Below, one piece after another: positions 1-9,500 of a stretch of DNA of 15,459 nucleotides. Under the pieces are notes generated by a model. The model was not told where the DNA came from. It did not search any database and worked only from the letters and a program-made list of their open reading frames with translations. Positions within the stretch are counted from its first letter, which is position 1. Every line of letters starts with the position of its first letter. Made by a program: the position numbers and the translations under genes. The stretch lies in assembly GCA_900617975.1 (NCBI GenBank), contig UZAE01001064.1, forward strand, positions 1-15,459, read 5' to 3'. Source of the DNA: Rodentolepis nana. Lineage: Eukaryota > Platyhelminthes > Cestoda > Cyclophyllidea > Hymenolepididae.

Positions 1-7
1 CCCCCCC
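1..7 (+). repeat. C7 run at the left edge
   Basis: The window opens with seven C, possibly the visible end of a longer run. It lies inside an intron of the P5B ATPase gene. Confidence 0.85.
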
Positions 8-220
8 TAAACTTATTGCCTTGATGGATATCACTTGGCGAGTTATAACAGATTAACGTTGAGGTATATCTAGAAAGAAGTGATTGCTTACTTAGCTCAA
101 TTATAGAACAATCAATAGTAGGGGAGAAAATATTCCCCGTGCTACACAAAAAATTAGCCAACAAAACAGTCCGTGTGTGAAACCGTTCAATTCACACGAG
201 AAATGAAACTCATAACTTAC
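1..220 (-). other. Start of the next intron of the P5B ATPase gene
   Basis: A GTAAGT donor lies directly after the CAA codon at 223-221 on the minus strand, so 220 down to 1 is intron. No acceptor followed by P-type ATPase coding sequence is visible before the window ends. Confidence 0.8.
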
Positions 221-3200
221 TTGTAGGTAGACCGATAAAGCGAAACCGCCTACAGCCACAATGGCCAGGAGACCAATGAATCTATTGGCATCCCTTGTGA
301 AGGCGAATTTCATGGGTTTGGGGAAGAGAATGGCACGAACCATCTCTCCTTTAGCGGTGCGAAATCCAGTTCGAACAACCACTGCAAGGACCTTCTGGTC
401 GGAAAAGTTACGCGACTGAATCACTGAGGTACCGCAGAAGAGAACACTCTTGGAGGATGCTTTAAGCTCAAAGAGCGGAGAACCTCCGTCGGGACTGCTT
501 TGGCCGACGAAGGGAATCTTGGTTACAGGCACGCTTTCACCTGACAACCAGATAGGAAGTGTGATTTAGCATTCGATACAAACCACGACTGCAAAATAAG
601 CCTTCCAGTCCATTTTTTGGGGGTGATACAGAAAAACCTCTATAAATAAGGAACTATGCCTTCACTCTCATTGGCCACTATTAAGTGGTTAAATCTATCA
701 CATAGGAATTCGTTGCCATGTTTCAAATTTGTGGCATTAGATATCGAAAATATGCACTCCTCTTAAAAGTTTAAAGGGCAATTTAGAGCACACAATGATA
801 GGTTAATGTTCAAGTTTGTAAATAAGCGATTGAAATGCCTGAAGTTAATTACGTATGGGTGGGAAGCAAACATAACAATTGAATTTTAATCACAAATCAT
901 GAGGAATCAAAAGCTAGTTTTTGTTGCAATTGTGAATATTCGAAAATGACGAGAAAATAAACTTTCCAAACCACTTCCTTAGGTTCCACCCGCTTAACTA
1001 CTTCCGGAAATTGATACATTTTTACACAATTATCCTTAAATAGTAATCCGGAGTCTTCTGTAGTAGCACTTTTGGTAACCAGGGGTGTGCAATAGACTTA
1101 CCTCCACATGGTGCACCCTGGGTAACGTATATTCATACGGCAAAAAAGTCTATTAATCGACAGTTGACCTCTGATTTCAAACTACCACGACCCCAGTGTA
1201 TGTCATATTCTACCACTTCCACAGTACTCAACCTACTTTTTCCCTGCCTTTGTGTCTGTCTCTTTTGCATCTGTGAATCACTCTTCTGTTCCCCACCCCT
1301 CGACTTCCTGTTACTTTGATGTTCCTTCCCCCTGTGAAGCCCGAAGTCAGCGAAAGGGCTAATGATAACTATCAAAATGCCTGCCATTTGAAATAAATTA
1401 ATAAACGTTTGGTAACCAGAATTAACCAACGCTTTGGCTCCTCTGATGAAGATACTGAGTATAGAAATCGAACAAGCGAAGCTAATTTGATGGTTTGCGA
1501 AGTAAAATTTTGGGTTTCCGATGACTAGCCACGATGGTTAAGTCTATATATATTGACAGGAGTGGGAGAATTAGATTAGCTTACGAATTAGACTCCATGA
1601 TAAACCATGAGCCCACTTATGACTAACTACACCGGTCACTTCTGGTAGAATTAGGAAGCGAGTATCTCGAAAGAGTTGTCCCAGGATACCTTTTCCCTCC
1701 AATCAGGAATGGATGATTCACCAGAACTACTGGCAATACGTGATGAGAGTCGGCTCATTTTAGGTAACAAATTTAGTGAAAATATCAACAAGAAAGTAAC
1801 ACTCAATCATATCCTCCGCTTATGTAACTACTGGTGTGCATCATAAGGACAATTGCAGGTCTTGAAGAGGTCAACCGTCATAGTCTGGAATATCATTTAA
1901 TGTCATGACCTCTCTCATAGTGATGTGTAGAAGTGGCGGTGTAATAGTATTTCTTTCTATATATTTACATACATGTAATATATATATACTTTTGAAGGAA
2001 ATAAAAAGAGCGAATTACCAGTGAGTGTGCTTTCATTGACAATACAATTGCCCTGAAGGAGAACAGCATCACAAAATATAGTACAACCATCACGAGGGAT
2101 TTCAATGATGTCCCCAGGTACCAGGCCAGTCGAGTTGATTGGGAAGAATTCTGCCAAAAAAATGAAAGTGACATATAGCACAAGACCCAATCAAAGTTAA
2201 AATAATAATAATAATAATAATAATGACGTAATCAGTTAGAAATCGAACTCACGTTGAACTCCATTGATATCACGGCAAACGTTTACTTCACCATAAGAGG
2301 TAACTGTATCATGAAGTGCTTTCTCATTCTAGATAAAAATGGGAAAAACGAAATTAGTCAAAAATGTTCAAAATACAAAAAATACCTAAAAAAGAGATTG
2401 CATCACTTTCCATCAATAGCTATGCTGGATGAAATCCACAGGAAAACCTAGGAACAAAAGATATGCTACAAACCACTTAGCAAAGAAAAGTGGATCTGAT
2501 AGGAAGAAAACCTATGTAATAATTTTGTACCCATGAATAGCCTTGATTTAAAATGTATGGCCCAATAACCTTTCAACGATCGTATTATTCACTAACAACT
2601 ATGAAGTCAACCAATCAACATGCGCCGAAGGATATCGAAGCTACGACTTGAGCAAAGATAAGAAACCATTGTACCCAGAGGTTTCAGTGCCCTATTGAAC
2701 ACACTTAGAATGATAAAATGAGAATTGGAGGAATCAGATGAACTTATAAATAATGGCTAAAGTAAAACTCAGCAAAGCATAGCTTGATGTTAAAAGGTAG
2801 ATCAAACAAACATAATATAGCCTACCTTTCTAAGTTCGTAAATGTTCCAAAAGAGGGAAATCCCTGAAATCACAATGATTGCAGTTGCATAGTAGTAATA
2901 AGTATCAAAAAACCAAATAATGCAGCTGACAATTTGAAAGACATAAAATTGATTTAGACCCTCTTTTAGCAATAGTTGCCCGACAGTTCGTAGAGGAATT
3001 GGAATGTCATTCTCGTCGTAAATTGATCGCCTACGTTCCACGTCATTCGGCGTTAGAGGTTTCGCATCAAGAATATCACCAGGGGAACGTTCATCCCATG
3101 TACTGAAATAAAGAAGAAAAAGAATTCAGCAATGTAAGTTACGTAAAAATTATGTGCATACATAGCGAACGTACGGCAACATTCGGTATTCTTCATAACA

Positions 3201-3641
3201 TGCATCCAATATATATTTGATATTTTTGTAATAGATCCAAGTGTTAGATGCAGTAGAATCTTCGTCAGTTACCAAATTTGGCGTAGAAGAATCAATGTCA
3301 GAGAAGATTGAATCCGCCAAATTTTTAGGATTATGCAAAACATTTACAATGTAGTAAACACCGGCACTGTCCCGAATAAGAAGTTTATCAGCACTTTCAA
3401 CCGAGCAAGAGACCATAATGAACCGGATATGTAATTGAGGAAACCAATTCAAGAATAACCGAAGAAGAAATAACGTAATAATGTAGCATATCCATTTTCG
3501 AGCAGTTACAAATTTGGTATAACGGAAGGCCCACACAGTCTAAAAAATATAATAAAAAACATAACCACATACTGATACGCTTCCATCAGCATCAGTGATA
3601 AAACAGGTGCAATTTTCACTGTCTGGGTCGATATATTTCAT
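221..3641 (-). CDS. P5B-type cation/polyamine ATPase (ATP13A2-5 group), 5' part, six exons, runs off the left edge
   Basis: Exons on the minus strand are 3641-3573, 3539-3175, 3102-2826, 2328-2253, 2150-2019 and 540-221. All introns are GT-AG and the phases agree, giving 413 codons. Seen: an N-terminal membrane segment near residues 39-56 ending in WFPQ; a second hydrophobic stretch at about 195-234 ([12 protein letters not shown]...YYYYATAII); then the actuator domain with [10 protein letters not shown] (272-281) and [14 protein letters not shown] (TGES at 306-309); and the start of the third membrane segment at about 390-413. [13 protein letters not shown] matches P5B enzymes rather than P5A (ATP13A1). 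Known: P5B ATPases export polyamines from late endosomes and lysosomes. The phosphorylated Asp (DKTGT), TM4 and the nucleotide domain lie beyond the left edge, so activity cannot be judged. The ATG at 3641 is the only one in its exon and gives an N-terminus of usual length, but an upstream coding exon cannot be excluded. Which paralogue it is remains unclear. Confidence 0.93.
541..2018 (-). other. Long intron 5 (1478 bp) of the P5B ATPase gene
   Basis: It splits the glycine codon of the TGES motif: G before the donor at 2018 and GT after the acceptor at 541. The exons on either side join to [14 protein letters not shown] with no residue missing, so no exon is hidden inside. It contains a short TA-rich stretch near 1966-1989 and otherwise no structure I can name. 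Confidence 0.9.
2201..2224 (+). repeat. (AAT)8 microsatellite in ATPase intron 4
   Basis: Eight perfect AAT units. On the coding strand this is (ATT)8, just downstream of the GTGAGT donor inside a 102-bp intron (2151-2252). It is a likely length-polymorphic marker. Confidence 0.97.
2329..2825 (-). other. Intron 3 (497 bp) of the P5B ATPase gene
   Basis: The donor GTAGGC follows codon AAG (2828-2826) and the acceptor ATCTAG precedes AATGAG at 2328. Both sides are phase 0. The joined protein reads ELRK-NEKALHD, the expected order for the family (RKQ..MLHDMV), so nothing appears to be missing. Confidence 0.88.
3540..3572 (-). other. 33-bp micro-intron 1 of the P5B ATPase gene
   Basis: The donor GTATGT follows codon TCA (3575-3573) and the acceptor TTTTTTAG ends at 3540. 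Both sides are phase 0. Although the length is a multiple of three, retention would hit an in-frame TAG formed by its own acceptor, so only the spliced form is productive. Confidence 0.8.
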
Positions 3642-5169
3642 GTTGCCGATGCATATATCACGAACGTCGAAGCAAAACGCGTGATGTACGAGCAGAAACG
3701 AGGACCAATTTACGCACTATTAAATGCGACCGATGATGCAATTGAAATGTTAAAACATGAAAATAGTAGAAATAATTATTCTATTTTAAAGGATAATTGT
3801 CAGTATTTATATCAAAAAAATGAATATTATTGACATGTTTAAATTTGGTCATATAATTTTGAATTAAAATGAATATGTCTACTCTTTAATTGCAGCAATT
3901 GGCTATAATTATTTAAAACTGATTTAGAGTTTCATTTTAATTTTATTACGCACAAATATTATACTTGAGAATCATGTTCTATTCATCTATTACTTTAAAA
4001 TGGCAGGGATGTGTGCGAAAAAGCATTATTATATAATTAACTCTTTTAAACTATCTATCGTTCAAGTAAGGTTTCATCCGTCGATGTTGCCCAATTGAAA
4101 TTTGTCTTTATATCTGTTTACTAGATATAGGATGTAATCATATGCCCCGTCTAGCGTAGTAAATCATGTTCAAACGAAGTGTGGCACTTGTTTTGGCAGC
4201 AATGTCGGAAGCCACTTTTATGAACAAATGGATTAGTGAAGACGTTATTAATAATTGAAAACTAAGATTTGTATAGACCAGCAAGTATTTAGTTAACTAT
4301 GGCGTTGAATGGATTGAGTGACAGTAACATATATGCAGATAAGCGACAATAGTGAGGGTATGCATGTAAAAGGTGTGCATGATTTACTAGTGCAAGGGCG
4401 CACTTGAGGGATCGGAAGTAACTGCACTTATAAATAAAACTGTTCGACTGTGAACAAAGAGAATCGAAAACCTTGTCTAAATATGACAGATGAAAGTTTG
4501 TTTTGTAGGAATATAAGGACATCACTGTAAATTTGTGGACGAAATAAGAGGCATTTAAATGAACAATGAAACTGAAGAATATTTATCGAAAATATATAGA
4601 AAGCCATTCTTTCAGCTAATAAAACTTAATAATAATAAAATTTAATGAATCATCCTGAACACAATCTAATTTTAGCATTAATATTGGAAGGAAAAATGGA
4701 AGAAAATGTCAACAGGGATCATTATTTTTGACACTTTGATTCTTTCTTATCTTAAATGCGAGTTCGAAACCCTTAATTCACTATTTTGAATCCTCAAATC
4801 AGCAATCGCACAGAGAATTCCCCTTTCCCATGGAGGGCATGGAATTGAGTTCTCTAGAATCTGAAATGCTTAAATAAATTCCGTTCAGATAATAAAAGGC
4901 AAATTAAAGTTCGATTAGACCTAAACGTGCTTCTTAAGACATAAATAAACCTTGTTCCTATGTTTTCTTTAATTAAAGTTTCTTTCTTTACGATGTAACA
5001 TCACAATTGGAAGGCAAAATAATAAATGGCCCTAAATTACCAACACAAAAACTGGGTTTACTAAACGCTTCTTAACTATAGCGCTCAACCTAATCAGTTG
5101 ATCATGTTTTTCTTTCTCGTCATTTTAGCATGGTGATTATTACACATTGAGCACGTTGCTTATATCTCA

Positions 5170-5212
5170 ACACCTACACCCACCAACCCACCTACGCACG
5201 CACGCACACACT
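5170..5212 (+). repeat. CA/CGCA-rich low-complexity patch
   Basis: ACACCTACACCCACC is followed by a short CGCA run and CACACA. It lacks G almost completely apart from the CGCA units and stands out in AT-rich surroundings. Confidence 0.7.
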
Positions 5213-5609
5213 TGCCTAAACCCCAACGGATGATTGGCTGCACATTTATTTAGGCAGAAATCGATAGGCTAGTTACAACATTAGTTAGAATACAATGTGT
5301 TTGAGCAAACCTTTGCTGATCAGAGCTTACCTGCTTTATCTATTAACCACTCTGCAAAGAGATTTCACCATGACTAAGGAACTTTCTTCCGTTTTTTATT
5401 TTTTAATGAAGTTTGCTTGACACTTAAATAAGGAGTCATTCCTCTAGCAAGCACTACAAAACAAATGATAGCATCTTTTCTTTTCAGTTAACATAGTTTA
5501 TATTGTGAGGTTTTAGTTTTATAACGCTGAAAAATACATGTGATATAAAAGTTGACGCGATGACAACAATTTGACAAGAAGGCTCTAACATGGTGCACTC
5601 TAAATAAAA

Positions 5610-5774
5610 ATGGTCATATTAGATCAAATTGCCTGCCGAAAATGTGGTTTTAAGTGTTCTCCCGTTTTGGTCCATCCGAAGTTGCCACAACAGAACTTTG
5701 AAGCGCAGATCCTTCGTCTGCTTACGGATGTTTCCTTACCTCATCCTTATATTTTATTAAATCACCCCGTCTAG
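5610..5774 (+). CDS. Possible small ORF, 54 aa, cysteine-rich start (doubtful)
   Basis: An ATG at 5610 opens a frame to TAG at 5772-5774. The residues near the start read IACRKCGFKC, giving a CxxC plus a third Cys four residues later. The rest is a mixed, protein-like sequence (QQNFEAQILRLLTDV) without the poly-Lys/Phe/Ile bias of noise frames in AT-rich DNA. Against it: the length is within chance expectation, there is no second CxxC to complete a zinc site, and no splice partners were found. It could be a stray open frame, a lone exon of a plus-strand gene, or a gene remnant. I do not recognise a family. Confidence 0.15.
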   Translation: MVILDQIACRKCGFKCSPVLVHPKLPQQNFEAQILRLLTDVSLPHPYILLNHPV

Positions 5775-6444
5775 TCCACCTCCCATCTTGCCTTTCAGTT
5801 CACCTCCTACATCATTGCAATGCTTCCAAAAAACCTGTTATCTACCATTCAAGTACACAGAAATACCATTCCTCGAAGTTATAACGTGTTTCATCACACA
5901 TAAATCCCCACTCTTGTGCTTCAGATCACTCAAAGAGCACATCGTTACATGGAACAGCTCTACCACTAAGAATCAATAACGTCTTTGAGAGGGCAACAGG
6001 TGAGAATTTAACCAGTCCTACTTCATAGAACTGTAAATATCGATCAAGCGCAAGTAATAATATAGAAGTTAATTATTCGTACGGAGTGATTAAATTAACA
6101 AGATAAGAACGATATTAACCAAGAGTGAAGGAATTTCGAATAACAGGTAGTGAAGGAAATAGGCCATGAAGATCTCACGTCTATGGCTGAAATATATATA
6201 TTTCTGGCTTCGTGAACTCTAAGGACAGACTGTTGAGAAAAAGTCAAAAACCTAAAACCAAGAAAAGAGTACATAGAATGCTACGTTGCACCTCTCCCCA
6301 CACCCACACTACTTCAAAAGAAAAATAAGCACAATGAGAGACACATAGTCCCTTTCTCGCTTAACAACTAAAACAAGAATGTCTCACCATAATACTATTT
6401 CAAAGTCGAAATAGAAGTAGCGAAAAGTGAAAAAACATGATCAT

Positions 6445-6458
6445 GGGGGGGGGGGGGG
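6445..6458 (+). repeat. G14 homopolymer
   Basis: Fourteen consecutive G in the 3' flank of the SLAIN-like gene (C14 on its sense strand, 43 nt after the stop codon). Confidence 0.97.
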
Positions 6459-6500
6459 AAGAAGAATGAGAATATAGGGAGTGGGAGAGGGCAACAATTA

Positions 6501-9500
6501 CTACTCTGGGGCTCTTGAATTGGTTCTTGAGGTTGATCTCGATGTAGAAGTCCTTGAAGGTCCTCGTGGTAATGGGAGTCTACTTTGTGGAATTGAAGTA
6601 GGTGGCCTTAATCTTGATACGGGAGGCCTTAAATTCGATGTAGTAGGAGCAACTCTAGGACCTTGAAATTTAGACACAGCTGCAGTACTAGAAGTTGCAG
6701 CTGGAGGTCTAATTCGTGGGATACCCGGAAGACGGATGGAAGATACTCCTGTAGGCCTTCCGGGAGCACTAGACGTCGGTACTGTTCCAGGTCTTCCCCC
6801 ACGAATTGCTGAAGGAGCGATTGCACGTCGATTTCCTGTTTTCCCAGAAGGTGAAGTAGGAGTTTTTGCAGTCACTGTCCTTTGAGAAGTAGTCATTATA
6901 CTTTCTGTCAACAGGCTCTGCGGGGGCTGAACTAGTTTTGGAGGAGGAGCTCTAAGGTCTGTAGGACGAATATTTTTATTTGTCTCTTCTTCTTGCAAAG
7001 CATATGTTTCCGTACTACCTCGCATTCCACTGAAAGACTCTCCGGAAGCGGAGAGGTTAACAATCCCTATCTCATTGTTATTCATAGTGGTCATAGTATC
7101 GGCAACCCATGCCTCCACAGCACTGGTGGCGTTCTTCGCACTCTGTAACTGTTCCACATAGCTTCCAGGTCGAGCTGTTTTCGGCGTACGAGGAGTGGAT
7201 GGCGTGGTTCCATCAATGTCGATAGGTAAAGCAAGGGGTGGGGGGACATTAGCTCCACTACCTCTTGGTGGTCGACGCATTGTAACTGGAGAAGAAGTCC
7301 TTTTTGGGAGAGATAAATCTTCCGACGGGATACTACTGTTCAAAGAAATTCCCTCTGGATTCAAATCGTAAGTAGCACCTGAGACATGTAGCCCTCCAGG
7401 TCGTTCAAGGGATTGATGTACGGCTGGTTCTTTTTGGGACACGGGAGGAACATGTGGAGACCCATCCCGACTACTTATTGACGAACCAACAGATTGACTA
7501 AGCGAGCTTCTTGAACGCACCTTCTGCATTATCTGCTCTCCAGATGCTCTCAGGGACTCCTGTTGAGCTCGAATCATTTCATTCAACGATGCCATGTCCT
7601 TTAGGCTCGATTGAGATGAGGACTTGTGCCTCGAGAGTTCACCAGTTGTATTTCGTTTTCCATCTGGATCATACCTTTGAGGGACATCTTTAACCTCTCT
7701 CTGGGCAAATATATGAGAAAGTCCACTGCCATTAACACCACCATCCACCGGAAGGGATTTATTCAAACGATTTGTGCTCCCATGTGCACTGCCATTCCCT
7801 TCCATTGAACTTGCAAGAGAGATATTTACCTCCCCGGCTCGACCACTAGATGCTCTCAACCTCATTTCCTGTTCCTTCATTAAAGCCATAGCGTCAGACA
7901 TGTTGGTCGGGATGAGATTAGAACCAGAACCGTTTGTTTTGAAACTACAAAGCATTTCAGGCGCAGAGAGTTTGTGCGCAGGGGTTCGAGAGTTATCCAA
8001 TCGGGTGGGGAGGGAATCTCGAAGCGATGTTTCATTGGGAGTCTCTCCTGAGAATCTTCCATTACGCATAGGGGAGGCGGATATTCGCGGAACTAAAGTG
8101 TCATCACGTTGAAGGTGCCTCGACTGAGTAGGCTGACGCACGAAGGTCATGTGACGATTTGCTCCCTGGGGAAGATCTGCGGAGGGTTTAGGTGGCGGTG
8201 CTTGTCCAGAAGGGTCAAACTTCTCCGTTGACACTCGGGGGCTAGGGAAGACATCACTCAGTTGATCAGCATCGAAGGTTCGCCCAAGAAGCTGAGTAGA
8301 GTTTCCACTCAGGTCAGATGTTGCAAGGCCGTTGAGGGATCTTTGCAATTCACCAGGAAACTGGAGGTGATTTAATGAACCCTGGAACGAAGAAAACATT
8401 CAAGCAAAAACGATCAACTTTGATAAAATTTTAATCATGTGATTAATTCTTCAATGTTCACATGCAGATACTTTTTTTCAAACAGACACGAGTGCCTTCT
8501 AAGCTGAAGCAACTTTTCAATACGCTGATGAAGTAGTAGAGACAACAAATAAACTTGGGCAAGAGGTATTTCAGCTGCAGTGTTTGAAATTTGGTGCCAA
8601 TAAGACATCTCTCAATGTATAAGCTCTAAGAGGTGGAGAATGTCACTTAAAAAGGTAACATTCTTTTTCACCGGAGCTAATCATTTCAGTTGGCCAATCA
8701 CATCAGTAGATATGGATAAGTGGGTGTCTCTACACTGGGCATTTTCATTCCCTCATTTCCAAAGGAAAAGTGCCAAGTTATTTCCTTCAGCGGTCTGAAG
8801 GATATTATGGGAATCAGTAGCTGAGAACATGGATGTAAATTGGATTAAAAGTCTCAATTACAAATTCACAGTAATCTCCAGAGTAACATCGACATCTTTG
8901 CAAAAAGTTGAAGTGCTTTCATAGAGTCCTACACATACCAGGCCTTCTATGCTAATCTTATCGTAAGGCATTTGAAACTCTCACACTTCGCACGTTCGTG
9001 TGCAAGTGTAAAGTTTTAGCAGCCTGAGAATTAAACGAACTCATGCGTAATACAACAGCAATTTCCAAGGGATGCGAATCTTATTGTGAACTGAATGCGA
9101 AATGTGTTGAAAGCTGATGGTATCATTAGTCACCTAGAGCATGAATGCGTCTAAATGACTCTAAACTTCAGGTAGAATATATAATCTCATTTGACGGGAA
9201 TCGAACATTCAACTCGTAGGACACCAGCTTCACAAATATGCGCATAAAAAGACAAATGACTCGACAAGTACTTTATACAAATTTTAGGAGAAAAAATTAC
9301 CCCAAAACGAGTTCTCAATAAAATTCACCTAGCACTGCTTTCCACAAAATTTATTGAATGATACAGAGTACACAAAAAGCACCAACTTATACAATTGCAG
9401 GTTACTACCAGTTAATGAAAGAATAACCAGCCAAATGGGGTTTGGAACAATCTCAAGATAAAGTTTAATAATTGTGCTCAGTTAGAAAGCTTTTACTTAT

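Larger units (their letters stand above)
3642..6444. other. Intergenic region of 2.8 kb between the ATPase start and the 3' end of the SLAIN-like gene
   Basis: This stretch should hold the ATPase promoter and 5' UTR on the right of 3641, and the 3' UTR of the SLAIN-like gene near its other end. It is AT-rich, with many A and T runs at 3720-4010 and 4540-4990. On the minus strand an AATAAA (positions 5758-5753) could be the poly(A) signal of the SLAIN-like gene, implying a 3' UTR of about 740 bp, but this is weak. Open frames here are short, and apart from the small ORF listed separately they show no domain, no conserved motif and no credible exon structure. Confidence 0.5.

Noticed and set aside
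1133..1429. 98-codon minus-strand frame inside ATPase intron 5
   Set aside because: The exons on both sides join to TGESVPVTK without a gap, so an exon here would break the actuator domain; the frame has no family motif.
2254..2451. 65-codon plus-strand frame
   Set aside because: It overlaps antisense the 76-nt ATPase exon and continues into intron 3; Lys/Ile-rich noise.
4289..4525. 78-codon minus-strand frame in the intergenic region
   Set aside because: Composition is Ser/Tyr/Leu/His-rich like random AT-rich DNA, with no motif and no splice context.
5788..5979. 63-codon plus-strand frame
   Set aside because: No motif, length within chance, composition typical of non-coding DNA.
6481..8112. 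Several plus-strand open frames between 6481 and 8112
   Set aside because: They lie antisense to the 626-codon last exon of the SLAIN-like gene, have no recognisable motif and follow from its biased composition.
9185..9235. tRNA-like T-arm (minus strand GTTCGATTCCC)
   Set aside because: The flanking bases do not pair into a 5-bp stem and no D-arm, anticodon arm or acceptor stem can be assembled.
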